Shown in pieces: positions 35,500 through 43,975 of a DNA stretch of 64,000 bases. Made by a program: the position numbers and the translations under genes. The stretch is from a virus. The stretch lies in the IMG/VR virus record IMGVR_UViG_3300024333_000005, positions 21,242 through 85,241 of that record; one strand, 5' to 3'. The notes under the pieces were generated by a model that did not search any database, was not told the DNA's origin, and saw nothing but the letters and a program-made list of their open reading frames with translations. Position 1 is the first letter of the stretch. Every line of letters starts with the position of its first letter.

Positions 35500-36713
35500 T
35501 GGCGATGGACATGGACCGCTTCCAGGCCCGCCGGGACGCCGGCAAGCGCCGGGGCGAGGGCTTCTTCCGCTTCCCCGAGGGGCACACCCTGGTCTACCTG
35601 GCGCCCCCGACCGAGGCAATGGACGGGGTGCCATTCGTCGAGCTGGCCGTCCACTACGGAGTCGGGCCGGCGAACAAGATGGCGGTCTGCCTCGACGCCT
35701 CCAACGAGGTCCTGCGCCACCCGGCGGTGGTCAAGGCGCTCGCCGCCCGCAAGGTCAGCGTCGAGGGCGGCTGCCCGGTCTGCGCGGTGGTGGACGGGAT
35801 CGACCCGCTCCCCGGCGGCGGCGACTCCAAGCGCGTCGACCGGATGGCGATCAAGACGCAGTACGCCTTCGTCGTCGTTCCGTGGGCGACCCTGGAGCGG
35901 CGGGAGCGCCGCGACCTCCCGGAGGGGGAGCGGGTGCCCCGCCTCCTGCTCGCCGGCTACTCGATCTGGGACGGCATCTGCGCCGTGATCGAGACCGAGG
36001 GCGACATCACCGACCCGGCCAAGGCGACCCTGCTCCGGGTGTCCCGCACCGGCGCCGGCCTGGCGACCGAGTACCGGGTGGCGGCCGACTCCGACACCGT
36101 CCGGGAGCCGCTGCGCCTCCCCAAGGCGCAGCGGGCCCTCCTGCGCAAGGCGCAGGACGCCGGCGGGGACTGCGACCTCCACCGGCTGGTCGCCAACCTG
36201 GTGAAGGACCGGGAGGCGGTCGTGGCCCTGCTGCGGGGCGACGCGGTGGAGCGGCGGGAGGCGGCCCCGCCCGACAAGCCCTACTGCTTCGGGCTGGACT
36301 ACGACGCCGACGACGGCGAGTGCAAGGCGTGCGGCTCGGTGACCGAGTGCGCGGCCGCGACCGGCGCCTCGGCGCCCGCCGCCGCCCCGAAGCCGACCGC
36401 CAGCGCCCCGAAGCCGGCCGCCAAGCCCGCCGCCCCCGCCGCCCCCGCCGCCCCGGCCAAGCCGGCCGCCGCCCCGAAGCCCCCGGTCGCGGCCAAGCCG
36501 AAGCCGGCGGCCCCGCCGCCGCCCCCGCCGCCCGAGCCCGACGAGGACGAGCCGGAGGACGAGCCGGAGGATGAGCCGGAGCCGGAGGACGAGGCCCCGC
36601 CGGAGGCGGCCGCCTCGGCCCCCGCGCCCGCCGACGGCGCCGGCGACTCGGCCAGCGAGCTGGACGAGTTCGAGCGGGAGCTGTTGGCCCGCCGCAAGGC
36701 CCGCGCCAAGTGA
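35499..36713 (+). CDS. gp32-like single-stranded DNA-binding protein
   Basis: 404 residues, TGATG overlap. The N-terminal half has the phage SSB pattern FRFPEGHTLVYLAPPT near 24-39, an HYGVGPANKMAVCLDAS stretch near 52-69, and CPVCAVVDG near 91, the zinc-stabilised OB core of T4 gp32-type proteins; a late CKACGSVTEC may add metal ligands. Residues about 285-345 are Ala/Pro/Lys repeats, followed by an acidic run of Glu/Asp/Pro (near 346-370), then a short helical end. A disordered linker and acidic tail are how such proteins recruit partners. It would coat ssDNA during replication and recombination. Metal ligands and DNA binding are inferred. Confidence 0.62.
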   Translation: MAMDMDRFQARRDAGKRRGEGFFRFPEGHTLVYLAPPTEAMDGVPFVELAVHYGVGPANKMAVCLDASNEVLRHPAVVKALAARKVSVEGGCPVCAVVDGIDPLPGGGDSKRVDRMAIKTQYAFVVVPWATLERRERRDLPEGERVPRLLLAGYSIWDGICAVIETEGDITDPAKATLLRVSRTGAGLATEYRVAADSDTVREPLRLPKAQRALLRKAQDAGGDCDLHRLVANLVKDREAVVALLRGDAVERREAAPPDKPYCFGLDYDADDGECKACGSVTECAAATGASAPAAAPKPTASAPKPAAKPAAPAAPAAPAKPAAAPKPPVAAKPKPAAPPPPPPPEPDEDEPEDEPEDEPEPEDEAPPEAAASAPAPADGAGDSASELDEFERELLARRKARAK

Positions 36714-37801
36714 GCGTTCCCTCGCACGCTCGGGCCCGGCGCCTGGGTGCCGCCCTGGCCCGGGGGGTAGCCGGCTGCGATGCCCATATCGCGGCGGCTG
36801 CTCCCCGGGCCCGGGGCGTCCTCCCCTCCGGCTGCGACGCGCTCGACGCGGCGCTGGGAGTCGGGGGCTACCCGGAGGGCCGCCTGACGGTCCTGCATGG
36901 CCCGGAAGCCTGCGGCAAGTCCACCCTCGCCCTGCACGCGGCGGCCGAGTGCCAGCGGGCCGGCGGGGTGGTCCTCTACCTCGACTTCGAGCACAAGCTC
37001 GACGAGCCCTACGCGGCCGCCCTGGGCGTTGACCTGGGGGCCCTGGTGGTCGCGACGCCGCCCCATATCGAGCGGGCCTTCGCTCTCCTGGAGCAGGCGT
37101 GCGCCAAGCTGGCGGAGGGCGACGGCGAGCCAACGCCGGTGCTCCTGGTCTGGGACTCGCTCCACGCGGCCGTGGGCCGCCGGACCTTCGAGGCGGACTG
37201 GGAGAAGGAGCACTTCTCCCCGGAGGCCCGGGCCTACTCCCTGGGCCTGGCCCGCTTCGTCCCCACCCTTTCCCGGACTCGGGCAGTTCTGCTCGCCATC
37301 TCCCAGGTCCGCATGAAGCTCGACGGCTACATGCCGGCCGAGAAGGTCGGGGTCGGCCGGGCGCCCCTGTTCTACGCTTCGGTGATCGTGAAGCTGCGGG
37401 CCAAGCGGGCCCGGGGCACGGTGCGCCGGGAGGGCGAGCTGGTCGAGGCGGTGGTGGTCAAGAACCAGGTCGCGCCGCCCTACCGGGTGGTGAACTTCCC
37501 GATGGTCTACGGCCGGGGCGTCGACGGCCCCGGCGCGGTCCTGGAGGCGGCTCGTCTGACCGGGCTGGCCGTGCCGGCCAAGGCGGCCGGCTGGTGGGAC
37601 CTGGCCTTCGACGGTGAGTCGGTCAGGGTCCAGGGCGCCGGCGGCGTGGGCCGGATGGCCGAGCGGGAGCCCGAGTCCTACGCCCGGCTGCGGGCGGCGA
37701 TCCGGGCCGCCAGCTTGGGGCCGACGCTGCCGGCTCCCGCCGAGCCCTCCCCCGCCGGGGGAGAGGGCGACGCCGACGACGCGGGCGGCGCCGATGGCTG
37801 A
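36710..37801 (+). CDS. RecA/UvsX-like recombinase
   Basis: 363 residues, GTGA overlap with the SSB-like gene. LPSGCDALDAALGVGGYPEG near 38-57 leads into Walker A GPEACGKST (64-72), Walker B LLVWDSLHAAV near 144-154, and loop region SQVRMKLDGYMPAEKVGVGR near 198-217. The motif YLDFEHKLDE near 88-97 matches RecA FIDAEHALD. It forms filaments on ssDNA and drives strand exchange, working with the UvsW-like helicase, SSB-like proteins and SbcCD. The C-terminal 30 residues are acidic and Pro/Gly-rich. Confidence 0.85.
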   Translation: MSVPSHARARRLGAALARGVAGCDAHIAAAAPRARGVLPSGCDALDAALGVGGYPEGRLTVLHGPEACGKSTLALHAAAECQRAGGVVLYLDFEHKLDEPYAAALGVDLGALVVATPPHIERAFALLEQACAKLAEGDGEPTPVLLVWDSLHAAVGRRTFEADWEKEHFSPEARAYSLGLARFVPTLSRTRAVLLAISQVRMKLDGYMPAEKVGVGRAPLFYASVIVKLRAKRARGTVRREGELVEAVVVKNQVAPPYRVVNFPMVYGRGVDGPGAVLEAARLTGLAVPAKAAGWWDLAFDGESVRVQGAGGVGRMAEREPESYARLRAAIRAASLGPTLPAPAEPSPAGGEGDADDAGGADG

Positions 37802-38606
37802 CCCTGCCCGCCGGCCCCAGGCTGCCCCAGGACGCACGGAAGGAGGCCCCCCCTCCCCCGGGGGCGGCCTCTGCCCTCCCGTGCCCCCTGGTGGCGTCCA
37901 GGGGCCGTTTCGGGCCGTCGGGTGGGACCAGAGCCCGACCCATGCCGGGGTGGTGTGCCTGACCCACGAGGGCCGCCTGGCGGCCCTGTATGCCGCCTGC
38001 TCGGAGGTCCGCCACGCCAAGGCCGCTGGCCTGGCCGGCGCCGAGGCGCTGCCCCTGGCGGTCCGCGGCTGCCGGTACGCCCCCCTGCGGGAGGCCCGGC
38101 GGCTAGCCTGGTGGCGGGACTGGATCGACGGCCGGCTGGCGGACCTGGCTGACCCTCCCGCGGGCGGCCCGGTCTTCGTCGCTGTGGAGGACTACGCCTA
38201 CCGCCAGGGGCTCTACGCCCACCAGATCGGCGAGGTCGCGGGACTGCTCCGCCGTCTGCTCTGGGAGCGGGCGGTGCCGTTCCGGGCCATCGACCCGATG
38301 GCGCTCAAGCTAGCCAGCGGGGCGGCGGCCGGGGCGGTGGCCGAGAAGGTCGAGGTGGTGGCCGGGGTGGCGGCGACCTGGGGCGTGGACTTCGCCCGGT
38401 ATGGGGAGCAGGCGGCGGCCGACCTGGCCGACGCCTACGTGCTCGCCCGCCTGGCCCTGGCCGAGCAGCTTGTCGCTCGGGGCCTGGTTGGGCTCGATGC
38501 GCTCTCCGCCGGGGAGCGGCGGGTCTTCCTGCGCACCACTCGGGCCCGGCCCCTGAACCTCCTGTCGACGCCCCTGCTCTGCCCCTCCGCGGAGGACCCG
38601 CGGTGA
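37794..38606 (+). CDS. RuvC-like Holliday junction resolvase
   Basis: 270 residues if starting at ATG 37794, overlapping the RecA-like gene. The RNase H fold is seen from about residue 40: VGWDQSPTHAGVVCL (catalytic Asp), VAVEDYAYRQG near 128 (catalytic Glu), and AADLADAYVLARLA near 205 (Asp pair). The first 38 residues (Pro/Gly-rich) are coded by a GC-rich repeat element (copy B) and look like non-conserved sequence, so GTG 37881 could be the real start. It would resolve branched DNA before packaging. Confidence 0.75.
   Translation: MADPARRPQAAPGRTEGGPPSPGGGLCPPVPPGGVQGPFRAVGWDQSPTHAGVVCLTHEGRLAALYAACSEVRHAKAAGLAGAEALPLAVRGCRYAPLREARRLAWWRDWIDGRLADLADPPAGGPVFVAVEDYAYRQGLYAHQIGEVAGLLRRLLWERAVPFRAIDPMALKLASGAAAGAVAEKVEVVAGVAATWGVDFARYGEQAAADLADAYVLARLALAEQLVARGLVGLDALSAGERRVFLRTTRARPLNLLSTPLLCPSAEDPR
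37811..37907 (+). repeat. Dispersed repeat copy B with large hairpin
   Basis: Starts with the 32-bp repeat (37811-37842) and ends with a 23-bp segment (37885-37907) that is the exact reverse complement of 55595-55617. The two ends can pair (CCCCAGGACGC with GCGTCCAGGGG, one mismatch), as can ACGGAAGG and CCTCCCGT, with a CCCCCGGGGG core, giving a roughly 80-base stem-loop. It lies at the start of the RuvC-like gene. Confidence 0.7.
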
Positions 38607-39283
38607 GCCTCGCCGCCCTGCGGGCCGACTGGTCCGCCTGCACCCGCTGCCGGCTGGCCGAGGGCCGGCGCTCGGTGGTCTACGGCGAGCCCTACCAGGC
38701 GGCGCCGGGAGAGGGCGACCCGCTGGTCCTGGTGATCGGCGAGGCCCCCGGCGAGCGGGAGGACCAGTCCGGGCGCCCCTTCGTCGGCCCGGCCGGCGAG
38801 GTCTTGCGGGGGTTGCTCCGGGAAGCCGGCTGCCGGTTCGCCTTCATCACCAACCTGCTCGCCTGCCGGCCGCCGGGCAACCGGGACCCCCGGGCCGACG
38901 AGATTGAAGCCTGCCGCCCCCGGCTGCTCGCCCTGATCGAGGCCCTGGCTCCGGCCGGTGTGCTCCTGGTCGGCCGAGTAGCCGAGGGCCAGCGGGAGGC
39001 CCTGGCCCTGGGTGCTCGGCCGGTGGCCGCGGTGGTCCACCCGGCCTGGCTTCTGCGCAAGGGCTACCCCGGGAAGGCCACCGAGGCGACCTGGCGCCTC
39101 CAGGTTGGGCGTCTGCGGCGCCTCCTGGCGCAGGCGGGGGCCCCGGAGGTCCCGCCCCCCTCCGACGCCGCCGCCTGTCGGCATCGCTACGTCGAGGCGG
39201 GAGCCTGGGTAGGCGAGCGAGGTCGACGGCCGCTGCGGCTCTGTGCCGAGTGCGGCCTGTTGGAGGCGGCATGCGCGAGATGA
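38603..39283 (+). CDS. Uracil-DNA glycosylase, family 4
   Basis: 226 residues, GTGA overlap. Family 4/5 features: CTRCRLAEGR near 13 (Fe-S cysteines), VLVIGEAPGEREDQSGRPF near 43-61 (active-site motif GEAPG), NLLACRPPGNRDPR near 86-99 (third cysteine), CRPRLLALIEAL, and VVHPAWLLR near 138 (motif HPA/S). These enzymes remove uracil from DNA in a thermostable Fe-S-dependent fold. The extra C-terminus (about 180-226) has C/H residues (CRHRY, CAECGLLEAAC). It may protect GC-rich phage DNA from cytosine deamination. Confidence 0.82.
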   Translation: MSLAALRADWSACTRCRLAEGRRSVVYGEPYQAAPGEGDPLVLVIGEAPGEREDQSGRPFVGPAGEVLRGLLREAGCRFAFITNLLACRPPGNRDPRADEIEACRPRLLALIEALAPAGVLLVGRVAEGQREALALGARPVAAVVHPAWLLRKGYPGKATEATWRLQVGRLRRLLAQAGAPEVPPPSDAAACRHRYVEAGAWVGERGRRPLRLCAECGLLEAACAR

Positions 39284-40416
39284 CCGTGGCGGCCCTGGGC
39301 GACCTGCACCTGTGCGAGGACCGGCTCGCCGAGCAAGCGCCAGTCCTGGCCTGGATCGCCAAGGGCATCGAGGCGGCCCGGCCGGACCTGATCTTCGTGG
39401 CCGGCGACCTGTCGGGACGCACCGTCCCGCACCGGGCGACTCCCGCCGAGCGCAACGCCCTGGTGAGCTTCCTGGTCGGGCTGCCGGCGGTTCCGCGGAT
39501 AGTGGTCCGGGGCAACCACGACACCCCTGGCGACTGGGAGTTCCTGAACCGGCTCCCCGATTGCTACTACGCCGAGTCGCCGGTCTACCTCCCCTTCGCC
39601 TCGACCGTCGCCCTGCCCTGGGTGGACCGGGTTCGGGGCGAGGACCACGCCGACCTGGTGCAGCATCGCTACACCGCGGCGCTCGACGAGGCGCTGGCGG
39701 TCTCGGCTTGGAAGGCCCGCCCCCTGGTCCTGGGCCACGCGGCCCTGGTCGGGGCGAAGGTCTCCGCGTCCTGGTCGGGGCCGACCGCCGACCCAATGAT
39801 CCCCGTGGGCCTGCTCCCGACCTGCATCGCCGCCTTCGGGCACTACCACCTGCCGCAGCGGCTTCCGGCCTCGCGGTCCGGCTCCCAGGCGTTTTACGTC
39901 GGGAGCCCCTTCGTCTGGCACTACGGCGAGCCCTGCACCGGCCGGGGATGGCTGCTCCTGCACCGGCGGGCCGACGGGGAGTGGACCGGCGCGATGATGG
40001 GCGCCCCAGTGGACCTGTGGGTGCCCCGGGTGCTGCTCCGGGTGCGGGGCGGCAAGGTGGTGGCGTCGGCGGGGACGCCGGCCGGGCTTGACCTGATCGG
40101 CGACGACCCTGGCCGCCTGCCCCCGGGGCTGGGCCACGTGCGACTGGTGGTGGAAGCCGAGGACGAGGCGGCCGCCGAGCGGGCGGCCGCCCTCTGGCGC
40201 CCGGCCCTGGCCGAGGTGGCCCGCACGGTCCAGGTCGTCGCCAAGGTGCCCCGGGCGGCGACGGTACGGGCAGGGGCGGAGGCGGTGGCCGCGGCGCCCT
40301 CCCTGGGCGAGAAGATGAGCCGCTTCTGGGACGGACTGGACCCCCCGCCGTCCCGCAAGAACCGCGAGCGGGCGACCGACCTGCTCGCCGAGCTGGCGAA
40401 GGAGGCAGAGGCATGA
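39271..40416 (+). CDS. sbcD: SbcD/Mre11-like nuclease subunit (gp47 type)
   Basis: 381 residues from ATG 39271, chosen for GGAGG just upstream; ATG 39280 is also possible. Metallophosphoesterase motifs are complete: LGDLHL near 9, VAGDLSGR near 43, RGNHDTPGDWEFL near 80, GHAAL near 155, and FGHYHLPQRL near 189. With the SbcC-like protein two genes on, it forms the complex that trims DNA ends and opens hairpins, needed for recombination-dependent replication (T4 gp46/gp47). Confidence 0.85.
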   Translation: MREMTVAALGDLHLCEDRLAEQAPVLAWIAKGIEAARPDLIFVAGDLSGRTVPHRATPAERNALVSFLVGLPAVPRIVVRGNHDTPGDWEFLNRLPDCYYAESPVYLPFASTVALPWVDRVRGEDHADLVQHRYTAALDEALAVSAWKARPLVLGHAALVGAKVSASWSGPTADPMIPVGLLPTCIAAFGHYHLPQRLPASRSGSQAFYVGSPFVWHYGEPCTGRGWLLLHRRADGEWTGAMMGAPVDLWVPRVLLRVRGGKVVASAGTPAGLDLIGDDPGRLPPGLGHVRLVVEAEDEAAAERAAALWRPALAEVARTVQVVAKVPRAATVRAGAEAVAAAPSLGEKMSRFWDGLDPPPSRKNRERATDLLAELAKEAEA

Positions 40417-40802
40417 GCACGACCGCAAGCGGAACCATCACCAAGGCCGGGAAGAGGGGCCGGGCCGACTACTCGGAGAAGCCCTCCGAGTCGGTGCCGG
40501 TGGCGACGCCCGCCGCCGCGGCGCCGGGGCCGACCACGGCCGCCCTGGCCCGGGTCCGGTACGCCCAGGGCGTGACCCTGAACCTGGGGAACTACGAGTC
40601 GCAGCGCATCGACGTGGAGCTGGCGGTCCCCTGCCGCCCCGGCATCGACGCCATCGAGGCGGCCTACGCCTTCGCCCAGGAGTGGGTCGACGGCAAGCTG
40701 GCCGAGGAAGTCGAGGCGGCCCGGGGCGGCGGGAAGGAGAAGGCGACCGAGAAGGACGGGGCCGACAAGGGCGGCAAGGACGACGAGGACATCCCCTTCT
40801 GA
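40413..40802 (+). CDS. Small protein with an SSB-type acidic tip
   Basis: 129 residues, ATGA overlap at the start, and its last base overlaps SbcC. Residues about 48-95 form a conserved-looking core (VTLNLGNYESQRIDVELAVP, then AIEAAYAFAQEWVDGKLAEE). It ends in a charged linker and DDEDIPF, essentially the C-terminal tip (DDDIPF) of bacterial SSB that recruits repair and replication enzymes. The OB fold itself is not evident, so it could be an SSB variant or a decoy/adaptor. It sits between SbcD and SbcC genes. Confidence 0.6.
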   Translation: MSTTASGTITKAGKRGRADYSEKPSESVPVATPAAAAPGPTTAALARVRYAQGVTLNLGNYESQRIDVELAVPCRPGIDAIEAAYAFAQEWVDGKLAEEVEAARGGGKEKATEKDGADKGGKDDEDIPF

Positions 40803-42838
40803 TGCGCCTCGAACGCTTGCGGCTGGCGGGCCTGACCCGGTACCGGAAGCCGGTGGAGCTGGACCTGGGCTCCCTCGGCCCGGGCCTGGTCGCTTTTGCC
40901 GGCCCGAACGGGGCCGGCAAGACCACCCTCCTGGAGTGCTGTGGTCCGGGGTGGCTGTACCGGGAGCTTCCCACCCGGGACCCGCCCCTGCTCCAGCACT
41001 GGGCGGGCCCCGGCGGGGCCCGCCTGGAGGTCGAGGCTCTGGTCGGAGGGGCGATCTGGAAGGCCGAGGTCCTGGTCGACCGGCCCGGAGCCTCGCCGAC
41101 TGCGGCCCTGGAGGTCGCGGGCCGGACCGTGGCCAGCAAGGCCAAGGAGTACGACGCCTACGTGCGGGAGCGGCTGGGGCCGCTCCCGGCCTTCCTGGCC
41201 TCGTCCTTCGCTGCCCAGGGCGGCCGCGGGCGCTTCGCCGCGCTCTCGGTGGCCGACCGCAAGAGCCTCTTCCGCTACTACCTGGACCTGGGCCGGCTCG
41301 ACGGTCTGCTCGCCCGGGTGCGGGGGCGAGCGGCCGAGTGCGACCGGGCGGGGAAGGAGGCGGCGGATCTGCGGGAGGCCCTGGTCGACACCTGGCGCCG
41401 GGAGCGGCCGGCCGCTCACGATGCCCTCCGAGCGGCCGAGGCCGCGGCGGAGGCGGCCCGCCCGGCCCTGGCCGCGGCCTCTGCCCGCCACGACCGAGTA
41501 CGAGAGCTGGTCGCCCTGCGGGAGCTGGCCGGGGCCTACGAGCGAGCCCTGAACGAGGCGGCCGCGGCCGCGGACCGGCTGGCCGAGCTGGAGGAAGCCC
41601 CGCTCGCTCCGTACCCGGAGGAACCGTGCCCGGACGTGGGCGCGGCCCGCCGAGCGCTAGACGAGGCCCGGGCTGCGGCCGAGCGGCTGGCCGCGGCGAA
41701 CGCGGCCGCGAACGAGGCGCGCATCCGGGCCCGCCACACCGCCGACATGGTCGCCGCAGCCAGGGAGGTAGCGAAGCTCCTGGGGGAAGTTCCCTGCGAG
41801 GGCGAGGGGGTCGGGGCCGACTGCCGGCTGCTCGGCAACGCCCGGACCTCGGCCGCCGCTCTGCCGGGCTTCCGGGAGGAGGCCGCGGCGGCGGGGGAAG
41901 CCCTGCGCCGCGCCCGGGCGGCCCAGGGGGCCGCGGCCGAAGCCTGCCCGGACGACCGGGTCGCCGCCGCGCAAGCGGCCCTGCGGGCGGTCGAGGCGGC
42001 TGCCGCCGAGTGGAGTAAGGCAGTGAGCCGGGCCGACCTGTCCAAGGCGGCCCTGGGGCACGCCCGGACCCGGGCCGCAGAGGCCGCGGCCCGAGCCCGG
42101 GAGCTGCGGGCCCGGCTGCCGGCGAAGCTGCCGGAAGACCTCCCGACCGGGGAGGACGCCCGCCATGCCGCCGAGGCCGAGAAGGCGGCCCGGGCGGCCG
42201 TGGAACGGACGACCCGGGAGGTGGCCGAGGCGGCCGGCCACTGGCGGGCTCTGGAGGACCGCTTGGCCGACCTGAAGCGCAAGCTGCGGGCGGCCCGCTC
42301 TACCTCGCGGGACTGGCCGGCCCTGAAGCTCCTGGAGCAAGCGCTCGGCCCCGGCGGGGTGCAGGCGCTCGAAGTGGCCGCGGCTGGCCCTTGCCTCTCC
42401 GCCACCGCCACCGACCTGCTCTCGGTCTGCACCGGCGACCGCTTCGCCGTGGAGGTCCGCACCACCCGGGAGCTGCGCTCGCGTGAGGGGCTGGCCGAGG
42501 ACTTCGAGGTGGTCGCCTACGACACGGTGCGGGGCGGCTGCCGCCCGACCGCCGCCCTCTCCGGCGGCGAGCAAGTCCTGGTCGACGAGGCGGTCCGGCT
42601 GGCCCTGGGCCTGCTCGCCGCCGAGCGAACCCGAGTGCCCTGCGAGACCCTGTTCCGGGACGAGACGGTGGGCGCCCTGGACGCCGATTACGCGGCGGCC
42701 TACGTGGCGATGCTCCGGCGAGCCCGAGAGCGGGGCGGCTACCATCAAGTCCTGTTCGTGACCCACGACGAGCGGGTGGCCGGCCTGGCCGACGCCCTGG
42801 TCCGGGTGGACGAGGACGGGAGCGTGCGAGTCGCATGA
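40802..42838 (+). CDS. sbcC: SbcC/Rad50-like ATPase (gp46 type)
   Basis: 678 residues, overlapping the preceding stop (TGATG). Walker A GPNGAGKTTLLE near 34-45, Q-loop region SSFAAQGGRGRFAALS near 133, alanine-rich coiled coils about 180-330 and 380-500, a hook-like C-x8-C (PCEGEGVGADC near 335-346), ABC signature LSGGEQVLVDEAVRLAL near 586-602, Walker B with RDETVGALDADY near 618, and VTHDERV near 652. It is shorter than bacterial SbcC (about 1050), typical of phage versions. Partner of the SbcD-like protein. Confidence 0.87.
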   Translation: MRLERLRLAGLTRYRKPVELDLGSLGPGLVAFAGPNGAGKTTLLECCGPGWLYRELPTRDPPLLQHWAGPGGARLEVEALVGGAIWKAEVLVDRPGASPTAALEVAGRTVASKAKEYDAYVRERLGPLPAFLASSFAAQGGRGRFAALSVADRKSLFRYYLDLGRLDGLLARVRGRAAECDRAGKEAADLREALVDTWRRERPAAHDALRAAEAAAEAARPALAAASARHDRVRELVALRELAGAYERALNEAAAAADRLAELEEAPLAPYPEEPCPDVGAARRALDEARAAAERLAAANAAANEARIRARHTADMVAAAREVAKLLGEVPCEGEGVGADCRLLGNARTSAAALPGFREEAAAAGEALRRARAAQGAAAEACPDDRVAAAQAALRAVEAAAAEWSKAVSRADLSKAALGHARTRAAEAAARARELRARLPAKLPEDLPTGEDARHAAEAEKAARAAVERTTREVAEAAGHWRALEDRLADLKRKLRAARSTSRDWPALKLLEQALGPGGVQALEVAAAGPCLSATATDLLSVCTGDRFAVEVRTTRELRSREGLAEDFEVVAYDTVRGGCRPTAALSGGEQVLVDEAVRLALGLLAAERTRVPCETLFRDETVGALDADYAAAYVAMLRRARERGGYHQVLFVTHDERVAGLADALVRVDEDGSVRVA

Positions 42839-43737
42839 GCCGGGCCGAGCCCGAGCGGCCCTTCGGCTCGGCCGAAGACCTGCGCCGCTTCCAGCGGCAG
42901 CACTTCCTTCTGCCCTCCGGCCGTATGGACCGGGCCACCGTCCGGGCGCTGGAGGAGCTGGCCGAGGGGGGCCGGATGGCCTCCGCCGACCGGCCGATAT
43001 ATTGGGCCCGCGCCCACCTGGGCACGCCTCGGCCCGCGCCTACCCAGGCGGAGATCGCCCGTCTCGCCCCCTTCCGGGGGCGCCTGCTCTGCCTGCCGCG
43101 CCCGCCCGCCGGCGACCGGCTGGCCGCGGCCCTGGAGGCCCTGGCGCCGGAGGCGGTCGCCCTGCCCGACCCCGCGGCGCTGCCACCGGGCCCAACCCCC
43201 CTGCTCCTGGGCTCCCTGCCGCTGGAGCGGCCCTGGGAGGAAGCCCGGCGGCTGGCTGACCGGCTGGCGAACGCTCGGGGGCTGGTCCTGCGAACGCCTC
43301 CCGAGGCGTGGTCCCGGCTGGTCGCCGAGCCCGATCTGCTCCGGGACTTCGCCGCGGCCCTGGCGGCCCGGATCTCGCTGCCCTGGGCGCCGCTGGCTCT
43401 GGCCTCCCGCCGCCGATTCTCCGTGGCGGCTCGCCAAGCGTGGCCGGCCTGGGCGGGCTGCGAGGCGGTCCTGCCTCTCGTCCCCGGGCTCTACCCCATC
43501 GCCCCGGAGGCGTCGACCGGCCGGGCCGTTGCCGAGTGGACTACCGCGACGAAGCTCCGGTGCTGGCGGATAGCGCCGGTCTGGGATGAGCCCCGGCCGG
43601 CCCTGATCCGCCGCTACCGGCGCTGGATGCACTCCCGGGGCTACCCGGGCTGGGGCTGGTACGGAGAGCCAACCCCCGAAGTGGTGGCGGCCTTCGCCGC
43701 CCCCCTGGACGACGCGCCCATCCTCGACTTCGACTAG
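42835..43737 (+). CDS. Hypothetical protein, 300 residues
   Basis: ATGA overlap with sbcC. The first 45 residues (EDLRRFQRQHFLLPSGRMDR, ATVRALEEL) loosely resemble a peptidoglycan-binding-1 helix repeat, though that would be odd in this location. Middle residues are Leu/Pro/Ala-rich with LLCLPRPPAG and LLLGSLPLE. The C-terminus has WMHSRGYPGWGWYGEPTPE. I cannot assign a family. No membrane span or signal peptide. Last gene of the recombination block. Confidence 0.6.
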   Translation: MSRAEPERPFGSAEDLRRFQRQHFLLPSGRMDRATVRALEELAEGGRMASADRPIYWARAHLGTPRPAPTQAEIARLAPFRGRLLCLPRPPAGDRLAAALEALAPEAVALPDPAALPPGPTPLLLGSLPLERPWEEARRLADRLANARGLVLRTPPEAWSRLVAEPDLLRDFAAALAARISLPWAPLALASRRRFSVAARQAWPAWAGCEAVLPLVPGLYPIAPEASTGRAVAEWTTATKLRCWRIAPVWDEPRPALIRRYRRWMHSRGYPGWGWYGEPTPEVVAAFAAPLDDAPILDFD

Positions 43738-43746
43738 GAGATCCCC

Positions 43747-43974
43747 ATGTCCGAGCAACGCGACCCCTTCCGCCGCCTGGCCGAGCTGCGCCGCTGCAAG
43801 GTCCACCTGGAGACGCTCGACGGCGTCGTTCGGCGGGGCGTGCTGACCCGCATCCTGGTCCGGCCGATCAGCATCGCCGGCGCCGACTGCGAGTGGCCGG
43901 TGGGCCTGGTCCTGGGGCAGGAGGAGTCGGACGCGGTGCCGCTCGACCGGGTGGCCCGGATTCAGCGGGTCTAG
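43747..43974 (+). CDS. Small Sm-like (LSm/Hfq-fold) candidate
   Basis: 75 residues with TAGGAGAT before ATG 43747. The pattern CKVHLETLDGVVRRGVLTRI, then GLVLGQEES and VPLDRVARIQRV, fits five short strands with a dG and a final I-x-x-V-x-x-I, similar to Sm-like folds (VxLxxGxxxxGxL... IPxxxIxxI). Such proteins bind RNA or act as small ring scaffolds. The match is by pattern only. Confidence 0.5.
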   Translation: MSEQRDPFRRLAELRRCKVHLETLDGVVRRGVLTRILVRPISIAGADCEWPVGLVLGQEESDAVPLDRVARIQRV

Positions 43975-43975
43975 C

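Noticed and set aside
31540-35634. 1364-codon minus-strand frame opposite the polymerase gene
   Set aside because: Shadow of DNA polymerase III alpha; Gly/Arg/Pro-rich without recognisable motifs.
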